A stretch of 64,000 nucleotides of DNA. It comes from Myxococcales bacterium (GTDB lineage Bacteria; Myxococcota_A; Polyangia; Haliangiales; Haliangiaceae). The position numbers and the translations under genes were made by a program. The notes beneath the pieces are model-generated. The model was not told the DNA's origin. It did no database searches and saw only the letters and a program-made list of their open reading frames with translations. The DNA lies in NCBI GenBank assembly GCA_011526095.1, contig WYBA01000313.1, positions 21,865 to 85,864 on the forward strand, in the 5' to 3' direction. Of the stretch, positions 25,172-34,395 are shown in pieces. Position 1 is the stretch's first letter. Each line of letters opens with the position of its first letter.

Positions 25172-26845
25172 TCACGACGATCGAGGTGGCGGGCCGCCGG
25201 CGGCGACGGGCTCGGCCGTCGCGGCGCGGTCGCCGCGGTCGGCGCGGTCGCCGCGGTCGGGCGCCCGCTCGGCCGCCGGCGCGACGACCGGCTTGCCGAC
25301 GGTCACCGTCAGCGCGACGCCGAGCTCCTCCTGGAACAGGTCGGCCTTGCGGACGAGCTGTGCGTCGTCGCGCCCCGGGCCGTCCCGCGTGATCAGGTCG
25401 AGCGCGATCGTGTCGCCGACGCGCCCGACGACGATCGCCTCGACGCGCTGGCGGTGGCCGGAGTCGAGCGAATCGGCCAGCCGGAGCAGCGCGGCGAGCC
25501 GGCGGACCTGGCCGCGACGATCCTTGGGCAGCGACGCCTCCGCGATCACCTTGCGCAGATCGCTGGTCGACTTGCGGTGGCAGCGCGCGAGCAGCGCGAC
25601 CATCTCGCGCTGGACGCCCTCGAGCCCGGGGATGCGGCCCCACCGGATCATGTACTCGGAGTGCTTGTGGTGGCCGCGCGCGTTGACCACCTCGCCGACG
25701 TCGTGGAGCAGCGCCGCGACCTCGAGCACGACCCCGAGCTCGTCGGGGAGCTGGTGGACGTCACGGAGCTGGTGGAACAGCGAGCGCGCGAGCTTGCGCA
25801 CCTGCTCGCCGTGGGTCGTGTCGTGGTCGACGCGGCTGGCGAAGCTGCGCGCGGCGGTGAGCAGCGCCTTGTCGACCGCGCCCTCGGCGCGCGCCCGCTC
25901 CTCGGCGGCGGCCTCGGCGAGCTCGAGCAGCACCGCCTCGCGGATCCCGACGCCGGGCGCGTGGAGGCGCTGCAGGGCGAGCTGGCGCCCGACGGTCGCG
26001 AGCACGAGCGCGGCGACGCCGATCACCTCGGCGCGATCGCGGCGGATCGCGTAGCGCTCCATCCGCGCGTCGACGTCGAGCCCCAGCAGGTCGGGCAGCG
26101 CGCGCTCGAGCGCCGCGAGCTCGAACCCGGGCGCCGTCCCGTCGCCGTCGCCGACGATCCTCGCCAGCGCGTCGGCGTTGCCGCCGCACGCCGCCGCGAC
26201 GCCGAGATCCGAGGCGCGCGCCGGCAGCACGCTCTGGACGACGGTGGCGGCGTAGCGCCGGACCATGCCGGCCTCGGCCTCGCCGATCGCGCCGGTGAGG
26301 CCGAAGCTCTCGAGCAGGCGCACCGTGCCGATCGGCAGCGAGTAGCCGCGCCACGCCTGGCCCGCGCGCAGGTTGACCTCGAGGCTGCCGCCCCCGAGGT
26401 CGAGGATGCAGCGCGGCGGCTGGGCGCCGGCCGCGGTGGCGGCGTGGACGACGGCCTTGCGGACCAGGCGCGCCTCCTCGTCGCCGTCGATGATCTCGAG
26501 CTCGATCCCGGCCTCGTGGTAGAGGCGGTGGAGCAACACGTCGCGGTTGGCGGCGGCGCGGACCGCGCTGGTCGCGACCGCGCGGTAGATCTCGACGCCG
26601 TGGCGATCGAACAGCTCGCGGAAGTGGATGAACGCGGCGACCGCCTCGTCGATCGTCCGCGGCGCCAGCTCGCCGCGGGTGAACGCGCCGGTGCCGAGCC
26701 GGACCGGGACGCGCTCGGCCTCGACCCGCATCAGCTCGGGCCCGTGACCGCCCGGGCGCCGGACGTCGCCGGTGAGCTCGGCGACCACGACGCGGATCGC
26801 GTTGGAGCCCGCGTCGATCGCGCCGAGGGTGAGGCGGCCGGACAT
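25172..26845 (-). CDS. Ppx/GppA phosphatase with HD domain
   Basis: A 557-residue enzyme of the exopolyphosphatase/guanosine-pentaphosphatase family, acting on polyphosphate or pppGpp in the cytoplasm. The actin-like ATPase fold covers about 1-310: GAIDAGSNAIRVVV, AVATSAVRAA, and DLGGGSLEV near 150. An HD-type domain follows (about 325-510), with HD at 381-382 (LLHDVGEVVN) and paired His (RGHHKHSEY), matching the long Ppx architecture. The C-terminus has a low-complexity DRGDRADRGDRAA run. ATG at 26845 places the first motif at the usual distance; an alternative start lies six codons upstream. It converges with the adaptor gene across 71 bases. Confidence 0.9.
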   Translation of the reverse strand: MSGRLTLGAIDAGSNAIRVVVAELTGDVRRPGGHGPELMRVEAERVPVRLGTGAFTRGELAPRTIDEAVAAFIHFRELFDRHGVEIYRAVATSAVRAAANRDVLLHRLYHEAGIELEIIDGDEEARLVRKAVVHAATAAGAQPPRCILDLGGGSLEVNLRAGQAWRGYSLPIGTVRLLESFGLTGAIGEAEAGMVRRYAATVVQSVLPARASDLGVAAACGGNADALARIVGDGDGTAPGFELAALERALPDLLGLDVDARMERYAIRRDRAEVIGVAALVLATVGRQLALQRLHAPGVGIREAVLLELAEAAAEERARAEGAVDKALLTAARSFASRVDHDTTHGEQVRKLARSLFHQLRDVHQLPDELGVVLEVAALLHDVGEVVNARGHHKHSEYMIRWGRIPGLEGVQREMVALLARCHRKSTSDLRKVIAEASLPKDRRGQVRRLAALLRLADSLDSGHRQRVEAIVVGRVGDTIALDLITRDGPGRDDAQLVRKADLFQEELGVALTVTVGKPVVAPAAERAPDRGDRADRGDRAATAEPVAAGGPPPRSS

Positions 26846-26905
26846 CGCAACCGAAGGTAACACGACGGCCGCCGTCGTCGCGGACGCGGCGCCGGGCCTG
26901 GCCGC

Positions 26906-28723
26906 TCAGAACACCTGCTCGAACCCGCCGGTGAACCGGAAGTCGCCGCGGCGGTCGTCGTCGAGGGCGAACGCGAAGTCGAAGCGGTAGACGTCGTTGT
27001 CGAACTGCGGGATCAGCCCGCGGATCCCGAACCCGGCGTCGTGGTGGAGCGGCATCGTCTCGAACGACGCCGCCACGCCGCCCACGTCGTAGAACAGGAT
27101 CGCGCCCCACCGCATGAACCACACCGGCACCGGCGGCGTCCGCAGCTCGGTCTGCCACAGCACGAGCCGGTCGCCGATGAACTCGTCGATGTCGAAGCCG
27201 CGCAGCCCGCTGTCGCCGCCGAGCCGGTAGTACTGGTTCTGGCGATCGTTCCACAGCGCCGCGCCGCGCACCGCGGTCACGACGCGGCCGAGCTCGAACG
27301 TCGGCGTGACCAGGCGGAGGCGCGCGTCGACGATGTTATCGATCGCCTCGCCGTCCTCGATCCGCGTCGTCGCGGAGACCCGCGCCGACCACGTGCCGTC
27401 GCCGAACGCGCCGGTGTAGCCGGCTGCGGCCGACAGCCTGACGAAGTCCGACTCCGAGCCCAGCCACGTGAACCCCGCGGTGACGCGCGTGTCGACGTCG
27501 GCGCCGAGCTGGACGTCCTCGGCGAGGTCGAACGTACGGACGTTCTGGTAGTTGCGATAGCGCGGCTCGAACAGCGAGTAGCCGACGTAGAGGGCGGACG
27601 TGCGCTCGGACCGCGGGAGCCACTCCTCGGCGAACGCGCGGGCGAGGTCGGGATCGCCCGAGAAGTCGTCGAGCAGCTCCGGCCGGACGATCGACAGGGC
27701 GTAGCCGCCGCGCACGCGGTGCTCGACGCGCTCGCCGAAGCCGCGGACGACCGCGGCCGAGACGGCGAGCCGGCGCTCGCGCCAGTGGACCGGCAGCATG
27801 TCGTCGACCGGGGTGTCCGGCGCGTCCCACCGCCGCAGCCCGGCGCCAGCGAACCTCCGCTCGACGGAGTTGGCGTGGCTGAAGTCGATGCCGCCGCCCC
27901 ACGCCTCGTCGAGGTTCCACAGCGGGCGCGACACCTCGATCGAGCTCTGCGAGCCCTCGAGGTCGCCGGAGGTGCGGTTGAACACCGGCCCGCCGGTGCC
28001 GCGCACGTCGAGGTGGCGGCCGAACATGTTCTTGTCGATGAACAACGGGCCCATCGTGTAGGCGCCCTGGTCCATGCGGAACGACAGCGCGAACAGCTTG
28101 CGCCGGCCGAACACGTTGTTCTCCGAGAACGCGAACGACAGGAACGTGAGCTGGCTCTGCTGGAGCTCGAACCGGGTGTTGAGCCGCAGGCTCCACACGT
28201 CGCGCGTGACGACGAGCAGGTCGACCTCGTCGGGCGCGCCGCCCACCGCCTCGACCGCGACGATCGCGGCGGCGGTGGTGAAGATCTTGTCGCGGACGCG
28301 GCGCAGGCTCTCGTCGACGAGGCGATCGTCCCACCGCGCGCCCGGGCGCAGGACGATCTCGCGCTCGACGACGTCCTCCTCGGAGGTCCAGTGGAAGACG
28401 TTGAACCAGCGGAGCGGCCCGTCACCCGGGCCGAACACGTCGTGGTTGACGACGATGATGCGGCGGACGGTGCGACCGGCCGGCGCGCGGACGACGGTGA
28501 GGCCGCGCGCGGCGAGCGCCTCGGCGACCTCGCGGCGCTCGATCGAGGACAGGAGCAGCGTGCGATCGCACCGCGGCTCGCCGCGTTCGCACGCGACGCG
28601 GTTGGCGACGAGCGCGGCGCGATCCGGCGCGGCAGGTGCGGCCTCGTCGGCGCGCGCGGGCGCCGAGGCCAGCAGCGCGGCCACGGCGAGCGCCAGCGCG
28701 GGGGGAAGGCGGAGCGCGCTCAC
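26906..28723 (-). CDS. Omp85/BamA-like outer-membrane protein
   Basis: A 605-residue predicted outer-membrane beta-barrel. A signal peptide (ALALAVAALLASAPARA) is followed by about 150 residues with one POTRA-like segment (VRRIIVVNHDVFGPGD). The long strand-rich barrel ends in an aromatic residue (GGFEQVF), as required for BAM-dependent insertion. The Omp85 lid motif is seen as GGDSGLRGFD. With only about one POTRA it differs from BamA (five) and TamA (three), so it is more likely a patatin-type or small Omp85 relative of unknown function. The GTG start overlaps the stop of the thioredoxin-fold gene by four bases. Confidence 0.8.
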   Translation of the reverse strand: MSALRLPPALALAVAALLASAPARADEAAPAAPDRAALVANRVACERGEPRCDRTLLLSSIERREVAEALAARGLTVVRAPAGRTVRRIIVVNHDVFGPGDGPLRWFNVFHWTSEEDVVEREIVLRPGARWDDRLVDESLRRVRDKIFTTAAAIVAVEAVGGAPDEVDLLVVTRDVWSLRLNTRFELQQSQLTFLSFAFSENNVFGRRKLFALSFRMDQGAYTMGPLFIDKNMFGRHLDVRGTGGPVFNRTSGDLEGSQSSIEVSRPLWNLDEAWGGGIDFSHANSVERRFAGAGLRRWDAPDTPVDDMLPVHWRERRLAVSAAVVRGFGERVEHRVRGGYALSIVRPELLDDFSGDPDLARAFAEEWLPRSERTSALYVGYSLFEPRYRNYQNVRTFDLAEDVQLGADVDTRVTAGFTWLGSESDFVRLSAAAGYTGAFGDGTWSARVSATTRIEDGEAIDNIVDARLRLVTPTFELGRVVTAVRGAALWNDRQNQYYRLGGDSGLRGFDIDEFIGDRLVLWQTELRTPPVPVWFMRWGAILFYDVGGVAASFETMPLHHDAGFGIRGLIPQFDNDVYRFDFAFALDDDRRGDFRFTGGFEQVF

Positions 28724-29295
28724 CGGTCGGACGGCTCGTTGCCCGCGCGCCACTTGATGCCGCAGCCGATCGCGGCGTGCCCGGGGTGCGGCGGCGCGGC
28801 GCCCGCGACCACCGCCGCGACCGCGGCGCGCAGCTCGTCGCCGGTGACCTCGGCCGCGCCGCCCGGGCGCGTGGCGTCGAACCGGCCGTGGTAGACGAGG
28901 CGGCGGGCGGCGTCGAAGACGTAGAACTCGGGCGTGCAGGCCGCGCGGTAGGCGTGGGCGACGGCCTGGGTCTCGTCGAACAGGATCGGGAAGGTCCAGC
29001 CGATCTGGTCCGCCACGCGCGCGAGCTCGGCCGGGGCGTCGTCGGGATAGCGGGACGGATCGTTGGCGGCGATCCCGACGACACCGACGCCCTGGGGGAT
29101 CACGTCGCGCGCGAACGCGGCGATGCCGGCGCGCAGGTGCTTGACGTAGGGGCAGTGGTTGCACGTGAACACGACGACCGTGCCGCGCGGGCCAGCGACG
29201 TCGTCGAGCGTGACCGTGCGGCCGGCGCGCACGTCGGGCAGCGCGAACGGGGGCGCCTCGGTGCCGAGCGGGAGGCGAGACGACGGCTGCGTCAT
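28720..29295 (-). CDS. thioredoxin-fold (AhpC/TSA-type) protein
   Basis: A 191-residue single-domain protein of the redoxin class. The fold signature is APPFALPDVRAGRTVTLDDV, then VVFTCNHCPYVKHL with a CxxC pair (C-N-H-C) at the helix start where thioredoxins have WCxxC. The middle AANDPSRYPDDAPA and TPEFYVFDAARRLVYHGRFDA complete the family pattern. It lacks a signal peptide, so it is probably cytoplasmic. The start could also be an ATG three codons upstream; neither has a strong ribosome site. It is coupled (GTGA overlap) to the Omp85-like gene. Confidence 0.88.
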   Translation of the reverse strand: MTQPSSRLPLGTEAPPFALPDVRAGRTVTLDDVAGPRGTVVVFTCNHCPYVKHLRAGIAAFARDVIPQGVGVVGIAANDPSRYPDDAPAELARVADQIGWTFPILFDETQAVAHAYRAACTPEFYVFDAARRLVYHGRFDATRPGGAAEVTGDELRAAVAAVVAGAAPPHPGHAAIGCGIKWRAGNEPSDR

Positions 29296-29366
29296 GGCGC
29301 GCATCGTACGTCGGGGGGCGGGGTGCGGCCAGGGCGCACGATCATTCGACGTGGGGGCCGCGTGCG

Positions 29367-29395
29367 TGCATCACGGCCGGAAGCTGCCGTACAAT
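29367..29395 (+). promoter_or_regulatory. candidate promoter giving a leaderless kinase mRNA
   Basis: TACAAT at 29390-29395 ends six bases before the kinase GTG, so transcription would begin at or next to the start codon. A TGCATC at 29367-29372 stands 17 bases upstream as a weak -35. Confidence 0.3.
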
Positions 29396-29401
29396 GGGGC
29401 C

Positions 29402-31471
29402 GTGTTCTGCCCGGTCTGCCGTTCGGAGTACGCAGACGACTGGAAGGTGTGCCCGAAGGACGCGGCGCACCTGTTGAGGAGCCAGTTCGTCGGCAAGTAC
29501 CGCATCGACAGCCTGCTCGGCGCGGGCGGGATGGGTGCCGTGTACAAGGCGTTCAACCCCGACACGCAGTCGACGGTCGCGGTCAAGCTGATGCACGGCG
29601 GCGCCGCGGCGGCGGACGCGTCGCGGCAGCGGTTCCAGCGCGAGGCGGCGTCGGTCGCGGCGCTGCGCACGCGCCACGTGGTCAGCATCTACGACTTCGG
29701 CAGCGAGCCGGACGGCACGCTGTACCTGGTGATGGAGTACCTGCAGGGGCACGCGCTGCGCAACGAGATCGCGCCCGCGCCGAACCTGGTGCCGCTGCCG
29801 CGGGTGCACTTCATCTTCGACCAGGCGCTGCGCGGGCTGGGTGCCGCCCACAAGGCCGGGATCGTCCACCGCGACCTCAAGCCGGAGAACGTGTTCGTCG
29901 CGGACACGGACGACGGCGAGGTCGTGAAGATCCTCGACTTCGGGATCGCGCGGCAGTCGCGGGGCGACACGCCGAACCTCACGCACTCGGGCGCGCTGAT
30001 GGGGACGCCGGCGTACATGGCGCCGGAGCAGGTGGCCGGCAACCGCGGCCAGGTCGGCGCGCACAGCGACGTGTACGGGATGGGGGTCATCCTGTACGAG
30101 CTGCTGACCGGCGCGTCGCCGTTCCACGCCGAGACGCTGAGCGAGGTGCTGAGCAAGATCCTGTCGCGGACGTTCGCGCCCCTGGCGGAGGCGCGGCGCG
30201 ACCTTCCGCATGCCGTGTACCAGCTCGTCGAGCGCGCGCTCTCGGACGACCCGCTGCAGCGGTTCACCGACGCGCAGGCGATGCGCGAGGCGTGGATGGC
30301 CGCGTGGGCGCAGATGCCCGGCGAGGTCCGCAACGCGACGGTGCCTTCGTTCCACCGCGCCGGCCCCGCCGAGGATCGGCCGAGCGGGCCAGCCGTGGGC
30401 GTGAACACCGAGCTCCCGGCCGGCACCCCGACGGCGAGGGTACGCGGCGGCAGCCACGAATACAGCCAGGACGCGCTCGCCGCGACCGCGGCGGGCCTGA
30501 GCCTGGCCGGCGCCGGTGCCGCCCACCCGTCCACCGCGTCGAGTACCGGTGCCGCCCACCCGTCCGCGACTGGCGGTGCCTTCGACCCGCGTCAATCGGT
30601 GACTCCAGGCCCGGTCGTCGTCGCCTCAACGCCTGACCGCGGGGCCAGATCCCGAATCCCACTCCTTGTCGGTGGCGCCCTCCTCCTCGCGGGCGGAGCG
30701 GCCGCGGCGTTCTTGCTCACGCGCCCCTCGGGTGGCGCCCACCCGGATCGCCCGGGCCCGGATGCCGCCCACCCGTTACTGGGTGCCGCCCACCCGGACG
30801 CGGGCCCCGGCGTTCCCCTAGACGGAGGATCCACCACGGCGAGCCGCCCCAATGCCGCTTCGAGCGCCCCACCGCCCGATCCAACGCCCCCCGGCATGAC
30901 GCGCATCGAGGGCGCAACCTTCGACATGGGCGTCGACGAGCGCACGGCCAAGGGCTTCGACTACGCCGACCTGGCCCACCCGGTCACGGTCGCCGCCTTC
31001 TACCTCGACAAGCACGAGGTCACCGCCGCGGCGCTCGACGCGACCGACTCCGACGGTCAGCTCCCGGCTCGCTCCGTCACCTGGGAGCAGGCGCGCGACG
31101 CTTGCGCCAAGCGCGGCGCGCGCCTGCCCACCGCCGCCGAGTGGGAGCTCGCCGCGCGCGGCGGCCCGCTCTCACCGAAGGCAGCCCGGCTCCGCGCCGG
31201 TCGCGACAGCGGGCCAGCCCCCGTCGGCACGCACCCCGGCGACTGCACCCCCGCCGGGGTCTGCGATCTCCTCGGCAACGTGATGGAGTGGACCGCGGAC
31301 GAGTGGCCCGGGGATTCCACGCAACGGGTCGTGCGCGGCGCCAGCTTCACGGTGTCACCGACGGCCAAGTGGTACGCCAGCATCCACGCACGACTGCCGC
31401 TCCCCCCGACGACGGCCGATCCCGAGATCGGGTTCCGTTGCGCTGCGGACGCGCCCGCGTCCGCGCCCTGA
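29402..31471 (+). CDS. Ser/Thr protein kinase fused to a formylglycine-generating-enzyme-like domain
   Basis: A 689-residue membrane-spanning signalling protein. A zinc-ribbon-like start (CPVC...C, residues 3-17) precedes a Hanks-type kinase (about 32-300): GAGGMGAVYKA at 40-50, VAVKLM, HRDLKPENV, DFGIAR and GTPAYMAPEQ are all intact, so it should be active. A low-complexity Ala-His-Pro linker holds one membrane helix (LLVGGALLLAGGAAAAFLL, about 420-440). The extracytoplasmic C-terminus is a FGE/sulfatase-modifying-factor domain: IEGATFDMG, DKHEVT, RLPTAAEWELAARGG, GNVMEWTADEW, RVVRGASF. In such fusions that domain is more likely a sensor than an enzyme. GTG at 29402 is chosen to include the zinc ribbon. 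Confidence 0.92.
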   Translation: MFCPVCRSEYADDWKVCPKDAAHLLRSQFVGKYRIDSLLGAGGMGAVYKAFNPDTQSTVAVKLMHGGAAAADASRQRFQREAASVAALRTRHVVSIYDFGSEPDGTLYLVMEYLQGHALRNEIAPAPNLVPLPRVHFIFDQALRGLGAAHKAGIVHRDLKPENVFVADTDDGEVVKILDFGIARQSRGDTPNLTHSGALMGTPAYMAPEQVAGNRGQVGAHSDVYGMGVILYELLTGASPFHAETLSEVLSKILSRTFAPLAEARRDLPHAVYQLVERALSDDPLQRFTDAQAMREAWMAAWAQMPGEVRNATVPSFHRAGPAEDRPSGPAVGVNTELPAGTPTARVRGGSHEYSQDALAATAAGLSLAGAGAAHPSTASSTGAAHPSATGGAFDPRQSVTPGPVVVASTPDRGARSRIPLLVGGALLLAGGAAAAFLLTRPSGGAHPDRPGPDAAHPLLGAAHPDAGPGVPLDGGSTTASRPNAASSAPPPDPTPPGMTRIEGATFDMGVDERTAKGFDYADLAHPVTVAAFYLDKHEVTAAALDATDSDGQLPARSVTWEQARDACAKRGARLPTAAEWELAARGGPLSPKAARLRAGRDSGPAPVGTHPGDCTPAGVCDLLGNVMEWTADEWPGDSTQRVVRGASFTVSPTAKWYASIHARLPLPPTTADPEIGFRCAADAPASAP
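30515..30803 (+). repeat. dispersed GGTGCCGCCCACCCG repeat inside the kinase linker
   Basis: Five copies of the core (two exact at 30515 and 30548; variants at 30731, 30761 and 30782) encode GAAHPS/GAHPD units on both sides of the membrane helix. The same core, on the other strand, recurs near 35.55 kb and 41.7-42.05 kb outside genes. Confidence 0.7.
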
Positions 31472-31485
31472 CCGCCGAGGCCTCC

Positions 31486-34395
31486 ATGAGATCGCTCGTC
31501 CTTGCCGTCGTCGCGTGCCTCGCCCTCGCCGCGAGCGCGTCCACCGCCCACGCGGTCAAGCGCCCCTGCCCTTCGGGTGAGGTCTGGGATCCGAACCGCG
31601 GCGACTGCGCGAAGAAGAAGAAGGTCAAGCGCCAGTCTCCTGAAGAGAAGTACTACGAGGCGCTCGAGCACCTCGAGGGGAGCGCCAAGAACGCCAGCAT
31701 CGCGCGCGCGATCGAGCTGTTCGAGGACGCGTGCGAACGCAAGCTCGGCGCCGCGTGCACGCAGCTGGGCTTCGTGCACCTGCGCGGCCGCGGCGTCGCC
31801 GCCGACGCGCGCAAGGCGCTCGAGCACTACGAGCGCGCCTGCAAGCTCGGGGACACCGACGGCTGCATCGGCGCCTCGGACATCCACGGCTCGGGCGTCC
31901 TCGGGAAAATCGATCACGCGCGCGCCGTGAAGCTCCTCGACCAGGCATGCACCGCGGGATCGGGCCGCGGCTGCCACGGCCTCGCCGGCAAGTACCAGCG
32001 CGCGCTCGGCGTATCCGAGGACGCAGCGCGCGCCGCGACGCTCTACAAGCAAGCTTTCGGGATGCTCGAGGGCGAGTGCGCCAAGGGCGTCGGCGCGAGC
32101 TGCGCGCTCGTCGGCTCGATGTATCGGGACGGCGACGGCGTCACCCAGGACCTGACGCGCGCCCGCGAGATGTTCGAGAAGGGCTGCGCCGGGGCCGCCG
32201 GTGACGCCTGCTACTACCTCGCGCTGCTCTACGAGTACGGCAACGGCGTCACGATCGATCTCGAGCTCGCGTACCAGCACTATGAACGCGCGTGCCAGCG
32301 CTACGACCACCCGGACGGCTGCTTCGGCGCCGGCGCGCTGCTGGCGCTCGGTAGCATCACGCGCGACCTCAAGGTGCTCGAGCCGATGGCCCAGCGGGCT
32401 TGCCAGCTGTCGCAGACGCGGTGCGATTTGCTCGGCTTCATCCTCGGACAGGGCATCGGTGTCACCCAGGATCTGCCCGCGTCCGCGCGCTGGTACGACG
32501 TCGCCTGCACGCAAGGCAACGGCGTCGCGTGCCGCGTCATGGGCGACAAGACCTCCAACGGCACCGGCGTCAGCGTCAACGCGTCCGCGGCCGTGAAGTA
32601 CTGGGAGAAGGCGTGCGAGCTCGGCGAGGGCCTCGGTTGCACGTGGGCCGGCAAGTATCACTTCTGGGGTGACGACGCGAGCGGCCTCGCGAAGCAGCCG
32701 GCGCGCGCGTTCGAGCTCCTCCACCTCGGGTGCCTGCGCGACGATCACGAGGCGTGCCAGTGGGCGGGCGAGCTGCTCACCCTCGGCACCGACGGTACCG
32801 GCGTCGCCGACCCCAAGCGGGGGGTCCTCTACTTCGACGCCGGCTGCTCGCTCGGCCGCGGCCAGTCGTGCTCGTGGGCGGGCGACCTCTACGACGACGG
32901 CCGCGCGACGGGTGCCGCCGACCCGGCCACCGCGATCCGAAACTGGGAGACCGGCTGCTTCGCGACGGTCAAGCCCGAGGTCTTCGGCTGCCGCCAGGCC
33001 GGCGCGCGACGCCGCACGGGCGACCGGGCCGACAAGGACCTCGCGGCCGCCGCGCGCGCGTACACGCGGGCCTGCGAGCTCGAGGGCGGCGACGACTGCA
33101 TGACCGCCGACACGATCATCGGCGAGGGCGGGCTCGACGCCGACGCGCAGGCCGCGCTCCGGCTCGCCGCGGACACGGCGTGCACCCGCCCCGATGACCA
33201 GGGCGGACGGATCGAGACGGCGTGCGTGACGATCGCGTACCTGCAACGCAACGGCTCGAGCGCGTTCACCAAGGACCCGCGCGCGTCGATCGCGGGGCTC
33301 GAGGCATCGTGCGCGCGCGGCTACCACCACGCCTGCGTGCTCGCCGGCGAGGTGTACCAGTTCGGGCTCGGGGTGGTCACCAACGAGGACAAGGCGCGCC
33401 AGTACTTCGCGACGACCTGCGACGCGGGCTACCAGCATGCGTGCTTCGCGCTCGCGAACTTCCTCAACGCCACCGGAAAGGAGAAGGAGGCGTTCGGACT
33501 GCTGACCAACGCGTGCAACGACGGACACCCGAGCGCATGCAACGTGCTCGGCTTCTCCCACTACACCGCGCGTGGTGCCCGCTGGGACATCGCCGAGGCC
33601 GACCGGCTGTACGCACGCGCGTGCGAGCTCGGTGACGCGGTCGGCTGCTCCAATGTCGGCGAGCTGTACCAGTACGGCATCGCCCACGAGCCGGACGCCG
33701 CCAAGGCGCGAGAGCTGTACCAGAAGTCGTGCGAGCTCGGATTCCAGGGCGGCTGTGGGCGGCTCGCGTACTACCTGGAGCGTGGCGAGGGAGGCGCGAC
33801 CAAGGACGAGGCGCTCGCCGAGCAGCACTACACGGCGGCGTGCAACGCCGATTCGCCCGAGGCCTGTCGATCGCTGGCCGAGCTGCTCGAGCGCGGCGGA
33901 CGCACGGCCCACTCGAAGATCGCCCAGCTCAAGCAGCGCGCGCTGGACAGCGCGAAGGAGCAGTCCGAGCGAAACCCGTACTACACGTGGGTGCTCGGAA
34001 CGTTCCACCGCGACGGCGTCGCGACCGTGAAGGATGCGGCGAAGGCCGCCGAGCTGTTCGTGAAGGCGTGCGAGGGGTACGACCCGCTCGGGTGCCTCGA
34101 CGCGGGGCGGCTGTACCTCGGCCACGGCGTCGAGGACGGCTCGCTCCCGCGCAACCCCGAGCTCGCGGCGGTCCAGCTCGACAAGGCGTGCGCCGCGAAC
34201 GTTGGCGAAGCGTGCAAGCTGGCCGACGAAGCCCGCGGCAAGGGTGGCGGGGGCGACGCGACCGTGCCCCTCACCCCGAAGAAGGGCGGATGCGCGTGCG
34301 ATACCAGCAGCAGCTCGCCCTCCGTCGAGCACTTGCTCTGGATGCTGGCGCTCGTCTGGGGCATTCGACGACACGGCCGGCGCCGCCGGCGCTGA
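31486..34395 (+). CDS. secreted Sel1-repeat protein with MYXO-CTERM tail
   Basis: A 969-residue exported protein. A signal peptide (LVLAVVACLALAASASTAHA) is followed by about 22 Sel1-like repeats of 35-40 residues (ACERKLGAACTQLGFVHLRG is typical), each bearing one or two Cys at fixed positions that probably form intra-repeat disulfides. The C-terminus is a MYXO-CTERM-type sorting tail: GGCACD, a Ser-rich spacer, a hydrophobic helix (LLWMLALVWG) and RRHGRRRRR. Sel1 repeats bind partner proteins, so a cell-surface scaffold is likely. It begins 14 bases after the kinase stop and is probably co-transcribed, so it may work with the kinase sensor domain. Confidence 0.85.
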   Translation: MRSLVLAVVACLALAASASTAHAVKRPCPSGEVWDPNRGDCAKKKKVKRQSPEEKYYEALEHLEGSAKNASIARAIELFEDACERKLGAACTQLGFVHLRGRGVAADARKALEHYERACKLGDTDGCIGASDIHGSGVLGKIDHARAVKLLDQACTAGSGRGCHGLAGKYQRALGVSEDAARAATLYKQAFGMLEGECAKGVGASCALVGSMYRDGDGVTQDLTRAREMFEKGCAGAAGDACYYLALLYEYGNGVTIDLELAYQHYERACQRYDHPDGCFGAGALLALGSITRDLKVLEPMAQRACQLSQTRCDLLGFILGQGIGVTQDLPASARWYDVACTQGNGVACRVMGDKTSNGTGVSVNASAAVKYWEKACELGEGLGCTWAGKYHFWGDDASGLAKQPARAFELLHLGCLRDDHEACQWAGELLTLGTDGTGVADPKRGVLYFDAGCSLGRGQSCSWAGDLYDDGRATGAADPATAIRNWETGCFATVKPEVFGCRQAGARRRTGDRADKDLAAAARAYTRACELEGGDDCMTADTIIGEGGLDADAQAALRLAADTACTRPDDQGGRIETACVTIAYLQRNGSSAFTKDPRASIAGLEASCARGYHHACVLAGEVYQFGLGVVTNEDKARQYFATTCDAGYQHACFALANFLNATGKEKEAFGLLTNACNDGHPSACNVLGFSHYTARGARWDIAEADRLYARACELGDAVGCSNVGELYQYGIAHEPDAAKARELYQKSCELGFQGGCGRLAYYLERGEGGATKDEALAEQHYTAACNADSPEACRSLAELLERGGRTAHSKIAQLKQRALDSAKEQSERNPYYTWVLGTFHRDGVATVKDAAKAAELFVKACEGYDPLGCLDAGRLYLGHGVEDGSLPRNPELAAVQLDKACAANVGEACKLADEARGKGGGGDATVPLTPKKGGCACDTSSSSPSVEHLLWMLALVWGIRRHGRRRRR

